64,000 nucleotides of DNA from JADLGL01 sp963823045 (GTDB lineage Bacteria > Pseudomonadota > Alphaproteobacteria > Rhizobiales > Kaistiaceae). The stretch's first letter is position 1, and every line of letters starts with the position of its first letter. A program made the translations under genes and the position numbers. The DNA lies in the NCBI GenBank assembly GCA_963823045.1, contig CAWGKA010000009.1:248001-312000 (forward strand), written 5' to 3'. Under the pieces are notes generated by a model. That model did not search any database. It had not been told where the DNA came from and saw nothing but the letters and a program-made list of their open reading frames with translations. Below, in pieces: positions 9,159-17,591 of the stretch.

Positions 9159-9317
9159 ATGACCAACAAACCGGAACGACGCCGTGGGCCGTACCCCGGC
9201 GAGATGGCTCGCCAGGGTCAGATCGTACTCAACAGTAAGCTACGTCGAAACGTCTTCATTGGTGGCCTGATTGCGGTCGTCGTCTTCGCGATCATCGTGG
9301 CGGTGATCGCCTATTGA
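9159..9317 (+). CDS. Small single-helix membrane protein
   Basis: 52 residues: a basic cytoplasmic N-terminus (KPERRRGPYPGEMARQGQIV) and one C-terminal membrane helix (FIGGLIAVVVFAIIVAVIAY). GGAGG lies six bases before the ATG. Short proteins of this layout with a PGE-x-ARQG motif recur in rhizobial genomes, but I know of no assigned function. It lies between two EcfG-type promoters. Confidence 0.7.
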   Translation: MTNKPERRRGPYPGEMARQGQIVLNSKLRRNVFIGGLIAVVVFAIIVAVIAY

Positions 9318-9356
9318 GATACCGACATGACGGATACGTCGGCCCGGGTCAGTGAT

Positions 9357-9382
9357 GGAACTTGGGCCGTAGCGTTCGCGTT
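9357..9382 (+). promoter_or_regulatory. EcfG-type promoter for the SH3/crystallin protein gene
   Basis: Exact GGAAC (9357-9361), 17-base spacer, exact CGTT (9379-9382), about 47 bases upstream of the ATG at 9429. Confidence 0.75.
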
Positions 9383-9428
9383 GCGTGGTCGAAGGAGGGG
9401 GAACTCAAATCAAAGGAGTCCCAAAACC

Positions 9429-10661
9429 ATGACCCGCAGGATGCAGTTTCACATACGCTTCCTTGCCGGCTGGCTGGCGGTCGTCGCATTCGTTGCCACG
9501 ACGTTCGCCGTCGTACAGCCAACCGTCGCACAGCCTGCAAACTACGCGACAGTGACGACGGCCTTGAATCTCCGCGGCGGCCCAAGCACGCAGTATGGCG
9601 TCATCCTCGTCATGCCGGCGGGCGCCACCGTTTCCGTTGTGCAATGCACAGCCGCTCAGAGCTGGTGCGAATTGAACTACAACGGCAGAGACGGTTGGGC
9701 GGCCGCCCGTTACCTGAACTTCCAGGTAGCCGCGTCCGGTGAGCCTACCCCGCCTGCCGCCTCGGGACCGCCCGCCGGCGGACAGGGCCAGATCACCGCG
9801 CAAACGACGGTGAACCTCAACATGCGTCGGGGCCCGTCGACCGACTATGGCGTGATCCTCGCCATACCGGCAGGCGCCACCGTCGCGGTCAACCGCTGTA
9901 CGGATGGCTATAGCTGGTGCGAGTTGACTTACCACGGCTACACGGGCTGGTCCGCGGCACGCTACCTTCGCTCCACCTCGCCGCAGTATGATCAGCAACC
10001 CGTCGCAAATGTCGGGGCGCAGCTCGGTCTGCAGCTGTTCCAGTTCATCCTTGGACAGATCGGACAGCAGCAGCAGCCGAATGAGCCGTCGAACGGATCC
10101 AACCCGCCGCCGCAGCAGCGCACGCCGGCCGCCAACGAAGTCTGCTTCTATCGCGACTTCGACTATGGCGGACCCGTGACTTGCGCGCGTATGGGACAGA
10201 GCGATGAGGCGCTGTCGAGTGACTGGAACGATGCCATCTCGTCGATCCGTGTCGGCGCCAACGCTCGTGTCGAGGTGTGCACCGATTTCAGCTATGGTGG
10301 CAACGTGCCGAACCGTTGCCGGTGACATCGCTCGACTGCCGTCGAATATGAACGACAGCATCTCGTCGTTCCGTACCACCCAGATTGGCGCCGGCACCCC
10401 GCCGCAGAACCAGGCTGCCGCTTGCTTCTTCGCCGATTTCGGTTTCCAGGGCGCGAGCTTCTGCCTCAATGGCGGCGCAACCGTCGGCCTGCTTGATGCC
10501 GATTGGAACGATCGGATCTCCTCGATCCGGGTCGATCAAGGCCTGACGGTGCAGGTGTGCCGCGACGGCAATTTCGGCGGATGGTGCGAGGAGTATACCG
10601 GCGACGTGCCCCAGCTCGCAGCAACCGCAACGATGCGATCTCCAGCATCCGCGTGTTCTAA
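9429..10661 (+). CDS. Secreted protein with two SH3b and three beta/gamma-crystallin (I36-like) repeats, frameshifted
   Basis: About 410-residue exported protein. The start is the ATG at 9429 after AAAGGAG, followed by a signal peptide ending TVAQP. Two bacterial SH3 domains follow, each with the pattern LNLRGGPSTQYGVI / LNMRRGPSTDYGVI and a closing GWxAARYL. A Gln/Pro linker leads to three repeats of the beta/gamma-crystallin or peptidase-inhibitor-I36 type. Each has CFY-DF-YGG or similar and ends in WNDxISSIRV. Frames break near 10318 and 10615, and the repaired end is NDAISSIRVF at 10661. SH3b suggests binding to the cell wall, and crystallin repeats often bind calcium or inhibit proteases. 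The role here is unknown. Confidence 0.8.
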
Positions 10662-10682
10662 GCTGGCGGGATAAACAAACCG

Positions 10683-10714
10683 GAGCCGCCGGCGCCGCAC
10701 AGCGCCGGCGGCTC
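10683..10714 (+). terminator. Strong terminator hairpin
   Basis: 13-bp perfect stem GAGCCGCCGGCGC / GCGCCGGCGGCTC with a six-base loop, followed by AATT. It starts 22 bases after the SH3/crystallin gene. Confidence 0.7.
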
Positions 10715-10776
10715 AATTATGTCAGCGCGGGGCGCGATGCGCTGCCGACCAATGCCGCAGATCAAACACCGGAACG

Positions 10777-11233
10777 CTATTGATCGTCGTCCGTCGGTCT
10801 GCGCGGCAGATGCCGTTCCAAAACACGGACCCCCGTCACAACAATCACCCCCAGGACGAGCGCGATCGCGATCACCGAGAATTCGCCGGCGCCGGCGGCT
10901 ATGCCGATACCAGCGGCAAACCAGAGATTGGCGGCGGAGGTGAGATTATGCACCTTGCCGCGCGAGAAGAAGATCGCTCCGGCAGCGACGAAGCCGATTG
11001 CCTGCGCCAGTCCCTGCACGGCCCGCAGCGGATCCGCGGTCGGCTCTCCCGAACTCGTTCTCAGCTGTTCGTAGATGAGCAGCGAGACAACGATGATCAT
11101 GGCCGAACTCAAGGCTCGCCAGTGCGTGCGTGCGCAGACCGGCCGAGATGCCCCGAACCTCCCTATCCAATCCGAGAAGGCCGCCACCGACGGCAGCGAC
11201 AAGCAGGCGCAGAAAGACGTCGAATTCGCTCAC
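10777..11233 (-). CDS. MgtC/SapB family membrane protein, frameshifted
   Basis: About 151-residue inner-membrane protein of the MgtC family, linked elsewhere to Mg2+ limitation and acid or ATP homeostasis. The N-terminus has RLLVAAVGGGLLGLDRE and RTHALASL. The other frame continues with RAVQGLAQAIGFVAAGAIFF and the last helices. One indel lies near 11110. It starts with GTG at 11233, whose GTGA overlaps the stop of the preceding stress-protein frame, suggesting translational coupling. Confidence 0.8.
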
Positions 11234-11609
11234 TGGGCCCCGAGGCCCGACCCGGCCTCATCGAGATCTCCGGCGTCACAACGACATCGACGCGCTCGGG
11301 TTCGAACATGAGAAGGATGGACACGGCCGCCTCTTCCTCCTCGGCCGTCGTCACCTCGACACAACGGCCGACTCGCCGTTGGTGATGTACTTCGCGTAGT
11401 CCTCTTTCAGGTCGCCGAGAAACCAGAAGAAGGGATCCAGCGACAGCGTCAGGAGCTCGGGATCCATGGACTTCGGAACGGCGCCTTTGGCGCGCAGGGC
11501 GCGAACCGAGACAGCGTCCTCCGGGCACGCCCTCGGTTACCAGACGGTGGCCGGCATTGTCTGCTTCGCCCTTGCTCTCAAACAGTCCAACCACAACACG
11601 CTCTTTCAT
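11230..11609 (-). CDS. Putative stress protein (17M/YflT-like), frameshifted
   Basis: About 125-residue protein beginning MKERVVVGLFESKGEADNAG at 11609. The opening resembles bacterial 'general stress protein 17M' (YflT-type) domains, with a beta strand followed by a helix that scans a small alpha/beta fold. Other frames supply PELLTLSLDPFFWFLGDLKEDYAKYITNGESAV and, near the end, EEEEAAVSILLMFEPERVDVVVTPEI. At least two indels are needed. The inferred stop at 11230 overlaps the MgtC GTG start. Family assignment is uncertain. Confidence 0.5.
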
Positions 11610-11672
11610 CGGTTCATCCCTCGCTGTTCGCAGCAAGCGCCGCCTCGCCTTCGGCGGTAAGGTCCGCAATGC

Positions 11673-11698
11673 AACGCACCTTTCCGATTCTTGGTTCC
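11673..11698 (-). promoter_or_regulatory. EcfG-type promoter for the stress-protein/mgtC pair
   Basis: Minus strand: exact GGAAC (11698-11694), 17-base spacer, exact CGTT (11676-11673), 63 bases before the ATG at 11609. Confidence 0.75.
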
Positions 11699-11745
11699 GC
11701 CGACCAGCGACGGTAACTGCACGGCCCAGACCCGAGAACTCGAGC

Positions 11746-11769
11746 GGAACGAACTGAGTGATCCGCGTT
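11746..11769 (+). promoter_or_regulatory. Possible EcfG-type promoter with short spacer
   Basis: Exact GGAAC (11746-11750) and CGTT (11766-11769) but with a 15-base spacer, 37 bases before the gene at 11807. A one-base deletion in the read would make the spacer standard. Confidence 0.45.
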
Positions 11770-11806
11770 TGAAGGTGGGGCATACTGAGCAAGAGGAGTT
11801 TCTCTT

Positions 11807-12348
11807 ATGCGCAAAGCTATGTTGACCGCCACGATTCTCGCGGCCGGCACGTTCAGCGTTCCCGCCGCCTATGCGATCGACGTCACTGTCGGCGGCGATG
11901 CCGGCGTCGACGTGACTGTCGGCGGCGGCGCTACCGTCAGCGTTGACGTCGATGCAGGAGCCGCGGCCGGAGCCGGCGGTGCTGCCGGCAGCGCGATGGC
12001 AGCCGGTGGCGCCATGGAGGCTGGCGAAGCCCCCACCACCGTCACGTTGCGGACGACCGGTGATGCCAACGCCGGAAGTTGCCGCCGACGCGCTGGTCGG
12101 GCTCGACGTCCTGACCAATGACGGCGTCCATGTCGGTACCGTCAATTCGATCACGACCGATGCGAACGGCGACGTCCATCTTCATCGTCGATGTCGACGA
12201 CGGCTGGATGGAGAACATCGCCCATATCGCCGTCGCCGTCTCCGCGATGGTCCAGTCCGAGAACCAGCTCTGGATCGACACCACGGACGCCGATCTGCGT
12301 TCATCGATTGAGGCCGGCCTGACGGCCGACGCGACAGCCGGCGACTAA
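11807..12348 (+). CDS. Exported PRC-barrel-like protein, frameshifted
   Basis: About 180-residue periplasmic protein. It starts at ATG 11807 after AAGAGG, with a signal peptide ending AYA. A Gly/Ala/Val-rich low-complexity stretch (DVTVGGDAGVDVTVGGGAT) follows, then, in two other frames, VGLDVLTNDGVHVGTVNSITTD and VDDGWMENIAHIAVAVSAM. The last part resembles a PRC-barrel: V-L-N-DG-x-VGTV, then a closing helix. Indels occur near 12075 and 12175. It ends at 12348 just before a strong terminator. It is one of three PRC-type modules in the first 12 kb. Confidence 0.65.
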
Positions 12349-12360
12349 GCCTTAGCCCAC

Positions 12361-12396
12361 GATCCCGACGCCATAACGGCGTCGGGATCCCTTTTT
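12361..12396 (+). terminator. Rho-independent terminator
   Basis: 12-bp stem GATCCCGACGCC / GGCGTCGGGATC with a five-base loop and a CCTTTTTC tail, directly after the PRC-like gene. Confidence 0.85.
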
Positions 12397-12414
12397 CAGC
12401 GAGGTTAAACGATC

Positions 12415-12594
12415 ATGTTGACCGCAGCCATTATCGCCTTAGTCGTCGCCCTCGTGGCGGCGCTCTTCGGCTTTACCGGCATCGCCGCCGGAGCAGCCGC
12501 TGTCGCTCGGGTGCTCTTTGCAATTTTCCTGATCATCTTCTTGGTCACGCTGGTGCTGACGCTGTTCGGCGTCGGTGCTGCGGCCGCGCTCTAG
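12415..12594 (+). CDS. DUF1328 small membrane protein
   Basis: 59 residues, two membrane helices. The first, AAIIALVVALVAALFGFTG, runs into IAAGAAAVARVLFAIFLIIFLV, matching DUF1328 (YtjA-like) proteins, whose hallmark is F-x-GIAAGAAxxAxxLF. The function of the family is unknown, and members are often stress-induced in alphaproteobacteria. The ATG at 12415 is preceded by GAGG. It follows a terminator and I found no EcfG motif of its own, so its promoter is unclear. Confidence 0.85.
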   Translation: MLTAAIIALVVALVAALFGFTGIAAGAAAVARVLFAIFLIIFLVTLVLTLFGVGAAAAL

Positions 12595-12648
12595 TGACAA
12601 GGTCGCCGCGTGACGGAGTTGAACATGCGTCAGACGGACGGCGGCTGT

Positions 12649-13239
12649 CTAGCCGCCGTCCGTTGCCGCGCCCGCCGGAACGATATGCGACAGAACATTG
12701 TCGCCGCCCGGCGATTCCGCATCGGAAAGTAACTCGTGGAGACGGGCGCGAGCGCGTGAAACGCGGCTCTTGATCGTGCCAACGCGGACGCCGCAGATCT
12801 CGGCCGCCTCTTCATAGGAAAACCCACTGGCGCCGACCAGGATGAGCGCCTCGCGCTGCTCATCGGGCACCTCCTCCAGCGCGGCGAGGAATTCATTGAC
12901 CGCGATGCGCCCTTCCTGTCCGGGCACATCGTAGAGGCGGGCAGCATGCGCGTCGTCGATATCTTCGACTTCGCGACGCCGCTTCCGCCCCTCAGAGTAG
13001 AACTGATTGCGCAGAATGGTGATCAGCCACGCGTTGAGATTGGTCCCCGGCGCGAAGCTCCCTTGATTGGCTAGCGCTTTGACGGCTGTCTCCTGGACAA
13101 GGTCGTCCGCCCGGCTTCGGTTGCCGCACAGCGAGCGAGCAAAAGCGCGCAACATTGGGAGCGCTGCGATCAGCGCGTCTCCGAAGTCTTCCCGATTCCG
13201 GCTGGCATCCGACGACAACTCAGTTTTCGTCATGGTCAT
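12649..13239 (-). CDS. ecfG: General stress response sigma factor EcfG
   Basis: ECF sigma factor (EcfG/ECF15 group) that directs RNA polymerase to GSR promoters. Its 196 residues carry region 2 (DALIAALPMLRAFARSL then DDLVQETAVKALAN), an inter-domain linker, and region 4 (LEEVPDEQREALILVGASGFSYEEAA followed by VGTIKSRVSRARARL, the -35-binding helix). The ATG at 13239 overlaps the end of nepR by 20 bases, so the two are translationally linked. The gene is intact. It is presumably released from NepR when PhyR is phosphorylated. Confidence 0.95.
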   Translation of the reverse strand: MTMTKTELSSDASRNREDFGDALIAALPMLRAFARSLCGNRSRADDLVQETAVKALANQGSFAPGTNLNAWLITILRNQFYSEGRKRRREVEDIDDAHAARLYDVPGQEGRIAVNEFLAALEEVPDEQREALILVGASGFSYEEAAEICGVRVGTIKSRVSRARARLHELLSDAESPGGDNVLSHIVPAGAATDGG

Positions 13240-13429
13240 CCGAACGCTCTGACTGCTCCCCTTCAGACATCCGCCGGATCAACGCCTCCAACTCCGGCGG
13301 CACCGGTTCGCTGAGATAGGCGCCGTAAACGAGGCGGAGCTTGGCCGCGATACCCTCTTCCTGAGCGGTTCTCGCAGCTAGTTCCCGGCCGGCCCGGGCA
13401 AGCGAGCCTTGGTTGCCGCGTGGCGTCAT
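13220..13429 (-). CDS. nepR: Anti-sigma factor NepR
   Basis: 69-residue anti-sigma factor that holds EcfG inactive until phosphorylated PhyR takes it over. The NepR core is IAAKLRLVYGAYLSEPVPPELEAL: a first helix, then the conserved P-V-P-P-E-L turn, then the second helix (LIRRMSEGE). It lies upstream of and overlaps ecfG, as in most relatives. An exact EcfG promoter sits about 32 bases ahead of the start, giving positive autoregulation. Confidence 0.92.
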   Translation of the reverse strand: MTPRGNQGSLARAGRELAARTAQEEGIAAKLRLVYGAYLSEPVPPELEALIRRMSEGEQSERSDDHDEN

Positions 13430-13460
13430 GGCTATTCATCCCGGATCATTGCTACCGGCA

Positions 13461-13485
13461 AACGCATCCGCCCTCGTTCGGTTCC
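13461..13485 (-). promoter_or_regulatory. EcfG-type promoter of the nepR-ecfG operon
   Basis: Minus strand: exact GGAAC (13485-13481), 16-base spacer, exact CGTT (13464-13461). Autoregulation of nepR-ecfG by this sigma factor is well established in the Alphaproteobacteria. Confidence 0.85.
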
Positions 13486-13569
13486 AGTCTCGACATAAAT
13501 GCCAGCGGAGTTGCCGCCGCCCCGCCTTGCCAGCTACCATGCTTTGTGGCCGCACCAACAGAGCCGACG

Positions 13570-13770
13570 ATGGCACAACCCGTGACTGTGAAGCCTCAGA
13601 AAAGTACCAAATCGAGGAAGTCGCCTAGCAGCGACCGTTCAGTTTCCGATGCCATCGCCCATCAGTTGAAGTCCGTTTACGATGAAGTCCTTAGCGAGCC
13701 GGTACCACCCGAGCTGTCCGCACTCGTTGAAAAGCTGTCGAAGGAAGCGTCCAAGAAGGGCGGCGGATAG
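13570..13770 (+). CDS. Second NepR-like anti-sigma factor
   Basis: 66-residue protein whose C-terminal half repeats the NepR core: IAHQLKSVYDEVLSEPVPPELSALVEKLSKE. A basic, Ser/Lys-rich N-terminal tail precedes it. I chose the ATG at 13570. The frame stays open upstream to 13420, but that part overlaps the nepR promoter region and looks random. It is divergent from nepR-ecfG and followed, 34 bases later, by a sensor kinase gene. It could buffer EcfG or another sigma factor, or bind a second PhyR-like protein. No clear EcfG motif was seen directly upstream. Confidence 0.8.
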   Translation: MAQPVTVKPQKSTKSRKSPSSDRSVSDAIAHQLKSVYDEVLSEPVPPELSALVEKLSKEASKKGGG

Positions 13771-13804
13771 GCACCGTTAGTCGCTTGAGCAACGAGCCCG
13801 TGGA

Positions 13805-15500
13805 GTGATCCGTTTGGCAAGGCGAACGATTTCGTCTCGGCTGGTGTGGTTGGTTCTGGTCGCGGCGACGCCCGTCCTCGTCGTTCATATTTGGAGCAGC
13901 ATCTCTCAGCGAAGCCAACTTCGAGCCACGGCGGAAGATCAGCTGGAGCGGTCGGCCCGGCTCCTGGCGGCGCAGCAGGCGCAATTCTTCATCAGCGGGC
14001 GTGACATGCTCAACACCGTGCTCGCCATCGCTGAGGAGTTCGGTCCCTCAGAGGCCGACTGCAGCGCGCTCGCCAGAAGAATTGTCGAACGACAACAGCG
14101 AGCTCCTCAGCATTTCGATCGCGTCCCTCGACGGGACTATCGTCTGCGCCTCCGATTCCAGCGATCTCGGCACGAACATTGCCGGCCGACAACTCTTCGT
14201 GGGCGCTGCCCAAAACGGCTTTGCCGTGGGTGATCCAAGCGCCAGCGATCTTCCGATCGCGCTTTCGCGACGCAGCTCTTCCGACAATTCCTATCTTGTC
14301 GCCGTCGCGATGCTCAGCCTCGACTCGCTTACGTCCACCATGTCCCTTTCTCGCCTGCCGGCCGATGCGGTGGGCGTCATCTTCGACGGCAACCGCAGCG
14401 TCCTTGCCCGCGTCCCCAGCGGCGCCACGATCCAGGACGAACTGTTTGCTCCGGTGACGCCCGACGTAGCGCCGTCGCGAGGCGGCGTTGGCCTTGTCGA
14501 GGCCGGCTCGGGCGCTGACCGTCGTGTGTGGGCAGTCGCCGACCTGCAGCCCGCCCAGAACCTCTATGTTGCGATCGGTGTTTCGTCCGCGGCTATTTCC
14601 GAGGATGCCGACGCCAACCTCTGGCGCGGTCTTGCAATATTGGTGGCGGTGTTCATCGTCGCGAGCTTCGTCGCCTGGCTGTTCGGCGAACTATCCATTG
14701 GGCGGCCACTCGATCGTTTGACGAAGGTCGTGGCGGCCATGCGCGCGGGTGATTACACCGTTCGTAATCGCGAGCAGAGTTCGGCGCGCGAATTGCGGGA
14801 TCTGGAGCTTAGTTTCAACGAAATGGCCGGCGCACTCGAAGCCCGCGATCGAGACCTGCGCGAAAGCAATGCCAACTTGCAGCGATCGATCGGCGAACGC
14901 GAAATGCTCGTCCGCGAGATGAACCACCGGGTCAAGAACTCGTTGCAGCTCGTTTCTTCCGTCGTTGGCCTGCAGCTCGCCAAGGTCGCCAACTTGCCGG
15001 CCGGTGGCGCCCTACAGGATGCACAGGCACGCATCGCGGCGATCGCCAAAGTCCACGAACGCCTCTACGCGGGGGCACGCCTCGACCGCGTCGACGCCGC
15101 GCCCTATCTGAAGGACCTCTGCAAGGATCTATTCCGCACGCTCGCCGCGCCCGATCGGAGCGTGAAGATTTCCGTTCGCGCAGCGGGATTGAGCCTTCCT
15201 CCGGACGAGATGATCCCGATCGGGATGATCGTTTGTGAGCTCGTCACCAACTCAATCAAACACGCTGGTGCGGGCGGGACCATCGCCGTCTTCCTTGAGC
15301 CACACGGCGAGAACTTCATCGCGCTGTGGGTGACAGATAGAGGTCCGGGACTGCCCACGGGATTCACCCCCGACCAAACGCAAGGTCTTGGCCTCCGCGT
15401 TGCCTCCGCGCTGGCTCAGCAGCTTGGTTCCGAGCTGAAGTTCGAACGGACGAAAACGAGAAACCGCATCGGCGTCATATTCCCTTCGAAAGCCGCCTGA
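13805..15500 (+). CDS. Membrane sensor histidine kinase, HisKA_2 type, frameshifted
   Basis: About 565 residues. An N-terminal membrane helix (LVWLVLVAATPVLVVHIW) leads to a periplasmic sensory domain of about 240 residues with a dCache-like pattern (IASLDGTIVCASDSSDLGTN). A second helix follows, then a HAMP-like segment (RPLDRLTKVVAAMRAGDY), an H-box REMNHRVKNSLQLV of the HWE/HisKA_2 class, and an HATPase_c with ELVTNSIKHA and a WVTDRGPGLP G-box. One indel near 14095 breaks the frame. Placed next to the NepR paralogue, it is a good candidate for a PhyK-like kinase feeding PhyR. Confidence 0.85.
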
Positions 15501-15523
15501 CGCCGCATTGGCTAGCGTCCGGT

Positions 15524-15548
15524 CGGAACCTCATCGCGTCCAAAGCGT
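15524..15548 (+). promoter_or_regulatory. EcfG-type promoter
   Basis: Exact GGAAC (15524-15528), 16-base spacer, exact CGTT (15545-15548), 85 bases upstream of the small membrane protein at 15634. It may also drive csbD downstream. Confidence 0.75.
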
Positions 15549-15633
15549 TTACTCCATGCCAAAGCAGGCAGCCCGGCCCGCTGACATTTTGTCCGCGGGG
15601 GGTTGTCGGTACTCAAAGCGAATGGAGGCTGAC

Positions 15634-15918
15634 ATGGACGAACGTGTTCGCAATCCAAGCCGCCGTTACGAACAGAAGCACACCGAAACGGGGACCGAGG
15701 CGCGTCAGGCAACGCTCGATCGGCCGATCCTATACGTCTTGATCGGCGGCCTCATCCTCGGAGCGATCTACGTCATCGGCACGCAGATATGGAACGCGAA
15801 TGCCGATCTGTCCGCGGAGACTCCGGTCACCGAGACCTCCGCGACGGTACCAACCTCGAATACGGCAGCCGGTGCTCCCGCGGCCCAAACACCAACGCCC
15901 GCGGCAGTCAGCCCCTAG
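15634..15918 (+). CDS. Small single-pass membrane protein
   Basis: 94 residues: a charged cytoplasmic N-terminus (about 35 residues), one membrane helix (PILYVLIGGLILGAIYVIG), and a Thr/Ala/Pro-rich C-terminal tail presumably in the periplasm. I chose the ATG at 15634 because TGGAGG lies nine bases before it. The upstream in-frame codons lack a ribosome site. Function unknown. It is first in a likely operon with the CsbD gene, under an exact EcfG promoter. Confidence 0.7.
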   Translation: MDERVRNPSRRYEQKHTETGTEARQATLDRPILYVLIGGLILGAIYVIGTQIWNANADLSAETPVTETSATVPTSNTAAGAPAAQTPTPAAVSP

Positions 15919-15969
15919 GCGGGCAGTTGCCAAGATCGACGCCCCAATCACGGAACAATGGAGAACCCG

Positions 15970-16167
15970 ATGAACTGGAACATCATCAAAGGCAATTGGA
16001 AGCAAGTTAGTGGTGAGGCCCGTAAGCAGTGGGGCAAACTTACCGACGACGATCTCGACAAGATCGCCGGCGAACGCGACAAGCTCATCGGCCGCGTGCA
16101 GGAGCGCTATGGCATGGCCCAGGACGAGGCCGAGCGGCGCGTCGACGAATGGGCTGACCGGCATTAG
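15970..16167 (+). CDS. CsbD family stress protein
   Basis: 65-residue CsbD-like protein. The signature MNWNIIKGNWKQVSGEARKQ is followed by WGKLTDDDLDKIAGERDKL, the duplicated helix typical of CsbD. Members are strongly induced by general stress sigma factors (sigma-B in Bacillus, RpoS in E. coli), but their biochemical role is unknown. I chose the ATG at 15970 with GGAG six bases before it. An upstream in-frame ATG at 15958 adds only four residues. Confidence 0.88.
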   Translation: MNWNIIKGNWKQVSGEARKQWGKLTDDDLDKIAGERDKLIGRVQERYGMAQDEAERRVDEWADRH

Positions 16168-16355
16168 CCGGACTTGCGCGAGTGCTCCGGCTTGCCGGAG
16201 CGCTTCGTCTCCGCGAATTCCTCAAGCTGTGCCTCCGACATCGATTCATACATGCTGCGCGACGCGCCTTTCAGGTCCTTGACCTTGGCTTCGCCGCGCT
16301 TGGCGGACAGGGCAGCACCCGCGGCCTTCTGCTGAGCCTTCGATTTCGCTGGCAT
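16164..16355 (-). CDS. DUF3008 family small basic protein
   Basis: 63-residue lysine- and serine-rich protein. PAKSKAQQKAAGAALSAKRG followed by LKGASRSMYESMSEAQLEEFA matches the DUF3008 family, short proteins of unknown function common in proteobacteria. Its end overlaps the convergent csbD stop by four bases. An exact EcfG promoter lies about 36 bases upstream. Confidence 0.8.
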   Translation of the reverse strand: MPAKSKAQQKAAGAALSAKRGEAKVKDLKGASRSMYESMSEAQLEEFAETKRSGKPEHSRKSG

Positions 16356-16390
16356 AGCTTTTCTCCTCAAACAAGAGTTTGCGCTGAGCA

Positions 16391-16415
16391 AACGCCAAAC
16401 CGCCGTGCGGGTTCC
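16391..16415 (-). promoter_or_regulatory. EcfG-type promoter for the DUF3008 gene
   Basis: Minus strand: exact GGAAC (16415-16411), 16-base spacer, exact CGTT (16394-16391). Confidence 0.75.
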
Positions 16416-16451
16416 CGTGCTGGCGCGGCGCGGCAATCCGTTTCGTCCAGC

Positions 16452-16476
16452 TGAACTTTCCCCTGCTTCGGACGTT
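16452..16476 (+). promoter_or_regulatory. Possible EcfG-type promoter (one mismatch)
   Basis: TGAAC (16452-16456; consensus GGAAC), 16-base spacer, exact CGTT (16473-16476), 33 bases before the short gene at 16510. Confidence 0.4.
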
Positions 16477-16509
16477 GTTGTCTAAAGCACTCGAACGAAG
16501 GCGATAGAC

Positions 16510-16671
16510 ATGGCTCGCAATCTTACAATCGCGTTGTTGGCATTGGCTCTGGTAGCCGTGGTGCTGCTCGTCACCGTCAACGTGACCAAATGCGATACGT
16601 TCACAGGTCCGCTCGGCAATTTGCGGTTTCAGGCCTGCACATCGGAACCGCTCATCAATCCGTCGGGCTAG
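16510..16671 (+). CDS. Short signal-anchored protein
   Basis: 53 residues. The ATG at 16510 follows GAAGG. One N-terminal membrane helix or uncleaved signal (LTIALLALALVAVVLLVTV) precedes a short tail with two cysteines (KCDTF and QACTS). The protein is probably anchored in the inner membrane with the tail in the periplasm. Family not recognised. The CDF gene converges on it 12 bases later. Confidence 0.6.
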   Translation: MARNLTIALLALALVAVVLLVTVNVTKCDTFTGPLGNLRFQACTSEPLINPSG

Positions 16672-16682
16672 CCCCTTTTGCG

Positions 16683-17591
16683 TCACGGCGTGGCGAGTTC
16701 GACGTAGACACGGCGAACGATCGGCACTTCGGCGCGGATCCGATCTTCGAGCGCGGCAACGATTTCGCTCGACTCCGCCACCGTCATGTCCGCGCCGAGC
16801 TCGACGACGACATTGACGAGAAGGTCCGCCGGTCCGAAATGGAATGTGCGGAAGTCAGAGATGCCAACGATGCCGGGCGTGTTCGTGATGATCTCGCGCA
16901 GCTCATTGCGCACCGCTCCGCTCGCCCCCTCGCCTATCAGCAAGCTGCGTGTTTCCGAGGCGAGGATCGCCGCCGTGGCCGTCAGGATGAGACCGATCAC
17001 GATCGATGCCGCGCCGTCGGCCCATGCGAGGTGCCATATCTGAGCGAGCAGCAGGCCGATCGCGGCGCTGGCGAGGCCGAGCAATGCGGCCGAGTCCTCA
17101 AAGAGAACCGTGAAGACGGTCGGATCCTTCGAGCGAACGACTGCGCTGAGAAGCCCGGTGCGGAAACGCCTTCGGTTGAACTCACGCAGGGCTACCGTCC
17201 AGGACGCGCCTTCAAACAGGACCGACAGCCCCAGCACCACATAATTGATGGTGAAGCTCTCCACCGTCGACGGATGCCGCAGCTTGTGAACCCCCTCGTA
17301 AAGCGATACGCCGGCGCCAAGGCCGAATATCAGGATCGCAACGACGAACGCCCAGAAATACAGTTCAAGGCCGTGTCCGAACTGGTGCTCCTCGTCGGGC
17401 GGTCGCGCCGATCGATGCTGACCGAACAGCATCAGGCCCTGATTGCCGCTGTCTACGAGCGTATGCACTGCTTCGGAGAGCATGGCCGAGGACCCGGTGA
17501 TCGCCGCCGCAACGAACTTCGTCACCGCCACTAGGAGGTTCCCGGCGAGCGCAGCGTACACCACCCGCTTTGACTTGGCCGCATCACTCAC
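16683..17591 (-). CDS. Cation diffusion facilitator family transporter
   Basis: 302-residue inner-membrane CDF exporter, exchanging divalent metals (Zn, Fe, Mn or Co) for protons. Several membrane helices are present, with the metal site in SEAVHTLVDSGNQ (His-x3-Asp) and its partner in the fifth helix region (AWADGAASIVIG, Asp). A cytoplasmic C-terminal domain (GISDFRTFHFGPADLLVNVVVEL) follows. The gene is intact. The ATG at 17591 overlaps the ExoD stop by four bases, so it is coupled to exoD and the lipoprotein gene upstream. Metal specificity is not evident. Confidence 0.88.
   Translation of the reverse strand: MSDAAKSKRVVYAALAGNLLVAVTKFVAAAITGSSAMLSEAVHTLVDSGNQGLMLFGQHRSARPPDEEHQFGHGLELYFWAFVVAILIFGLGAGVSLYEGVHKLRHPSTVESFTINYVVLGLSVLFEGASWTVALREFNRRRFRTGLLSAVVRSKDPTVFTVLFEDSAALLGLASAAIGLLLAQIWHLAWADGAASIVIGLILTATAAILASETRSLLIGEGASGAVRNELREIITNTPGIVGISDFRTFHFGPADLLVNVVVELGADMTVAESSEIVAALEDRIRAEVPIVRRVYVELATP

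Noticed and set aside
1361..12348. True pseudogenization of the stress island
   Set aside because: Breaks are single-base, catalytic and signature residues are intact, and essential genes elsewhere show the same pattern, so sequencing error is the simpler explanation.
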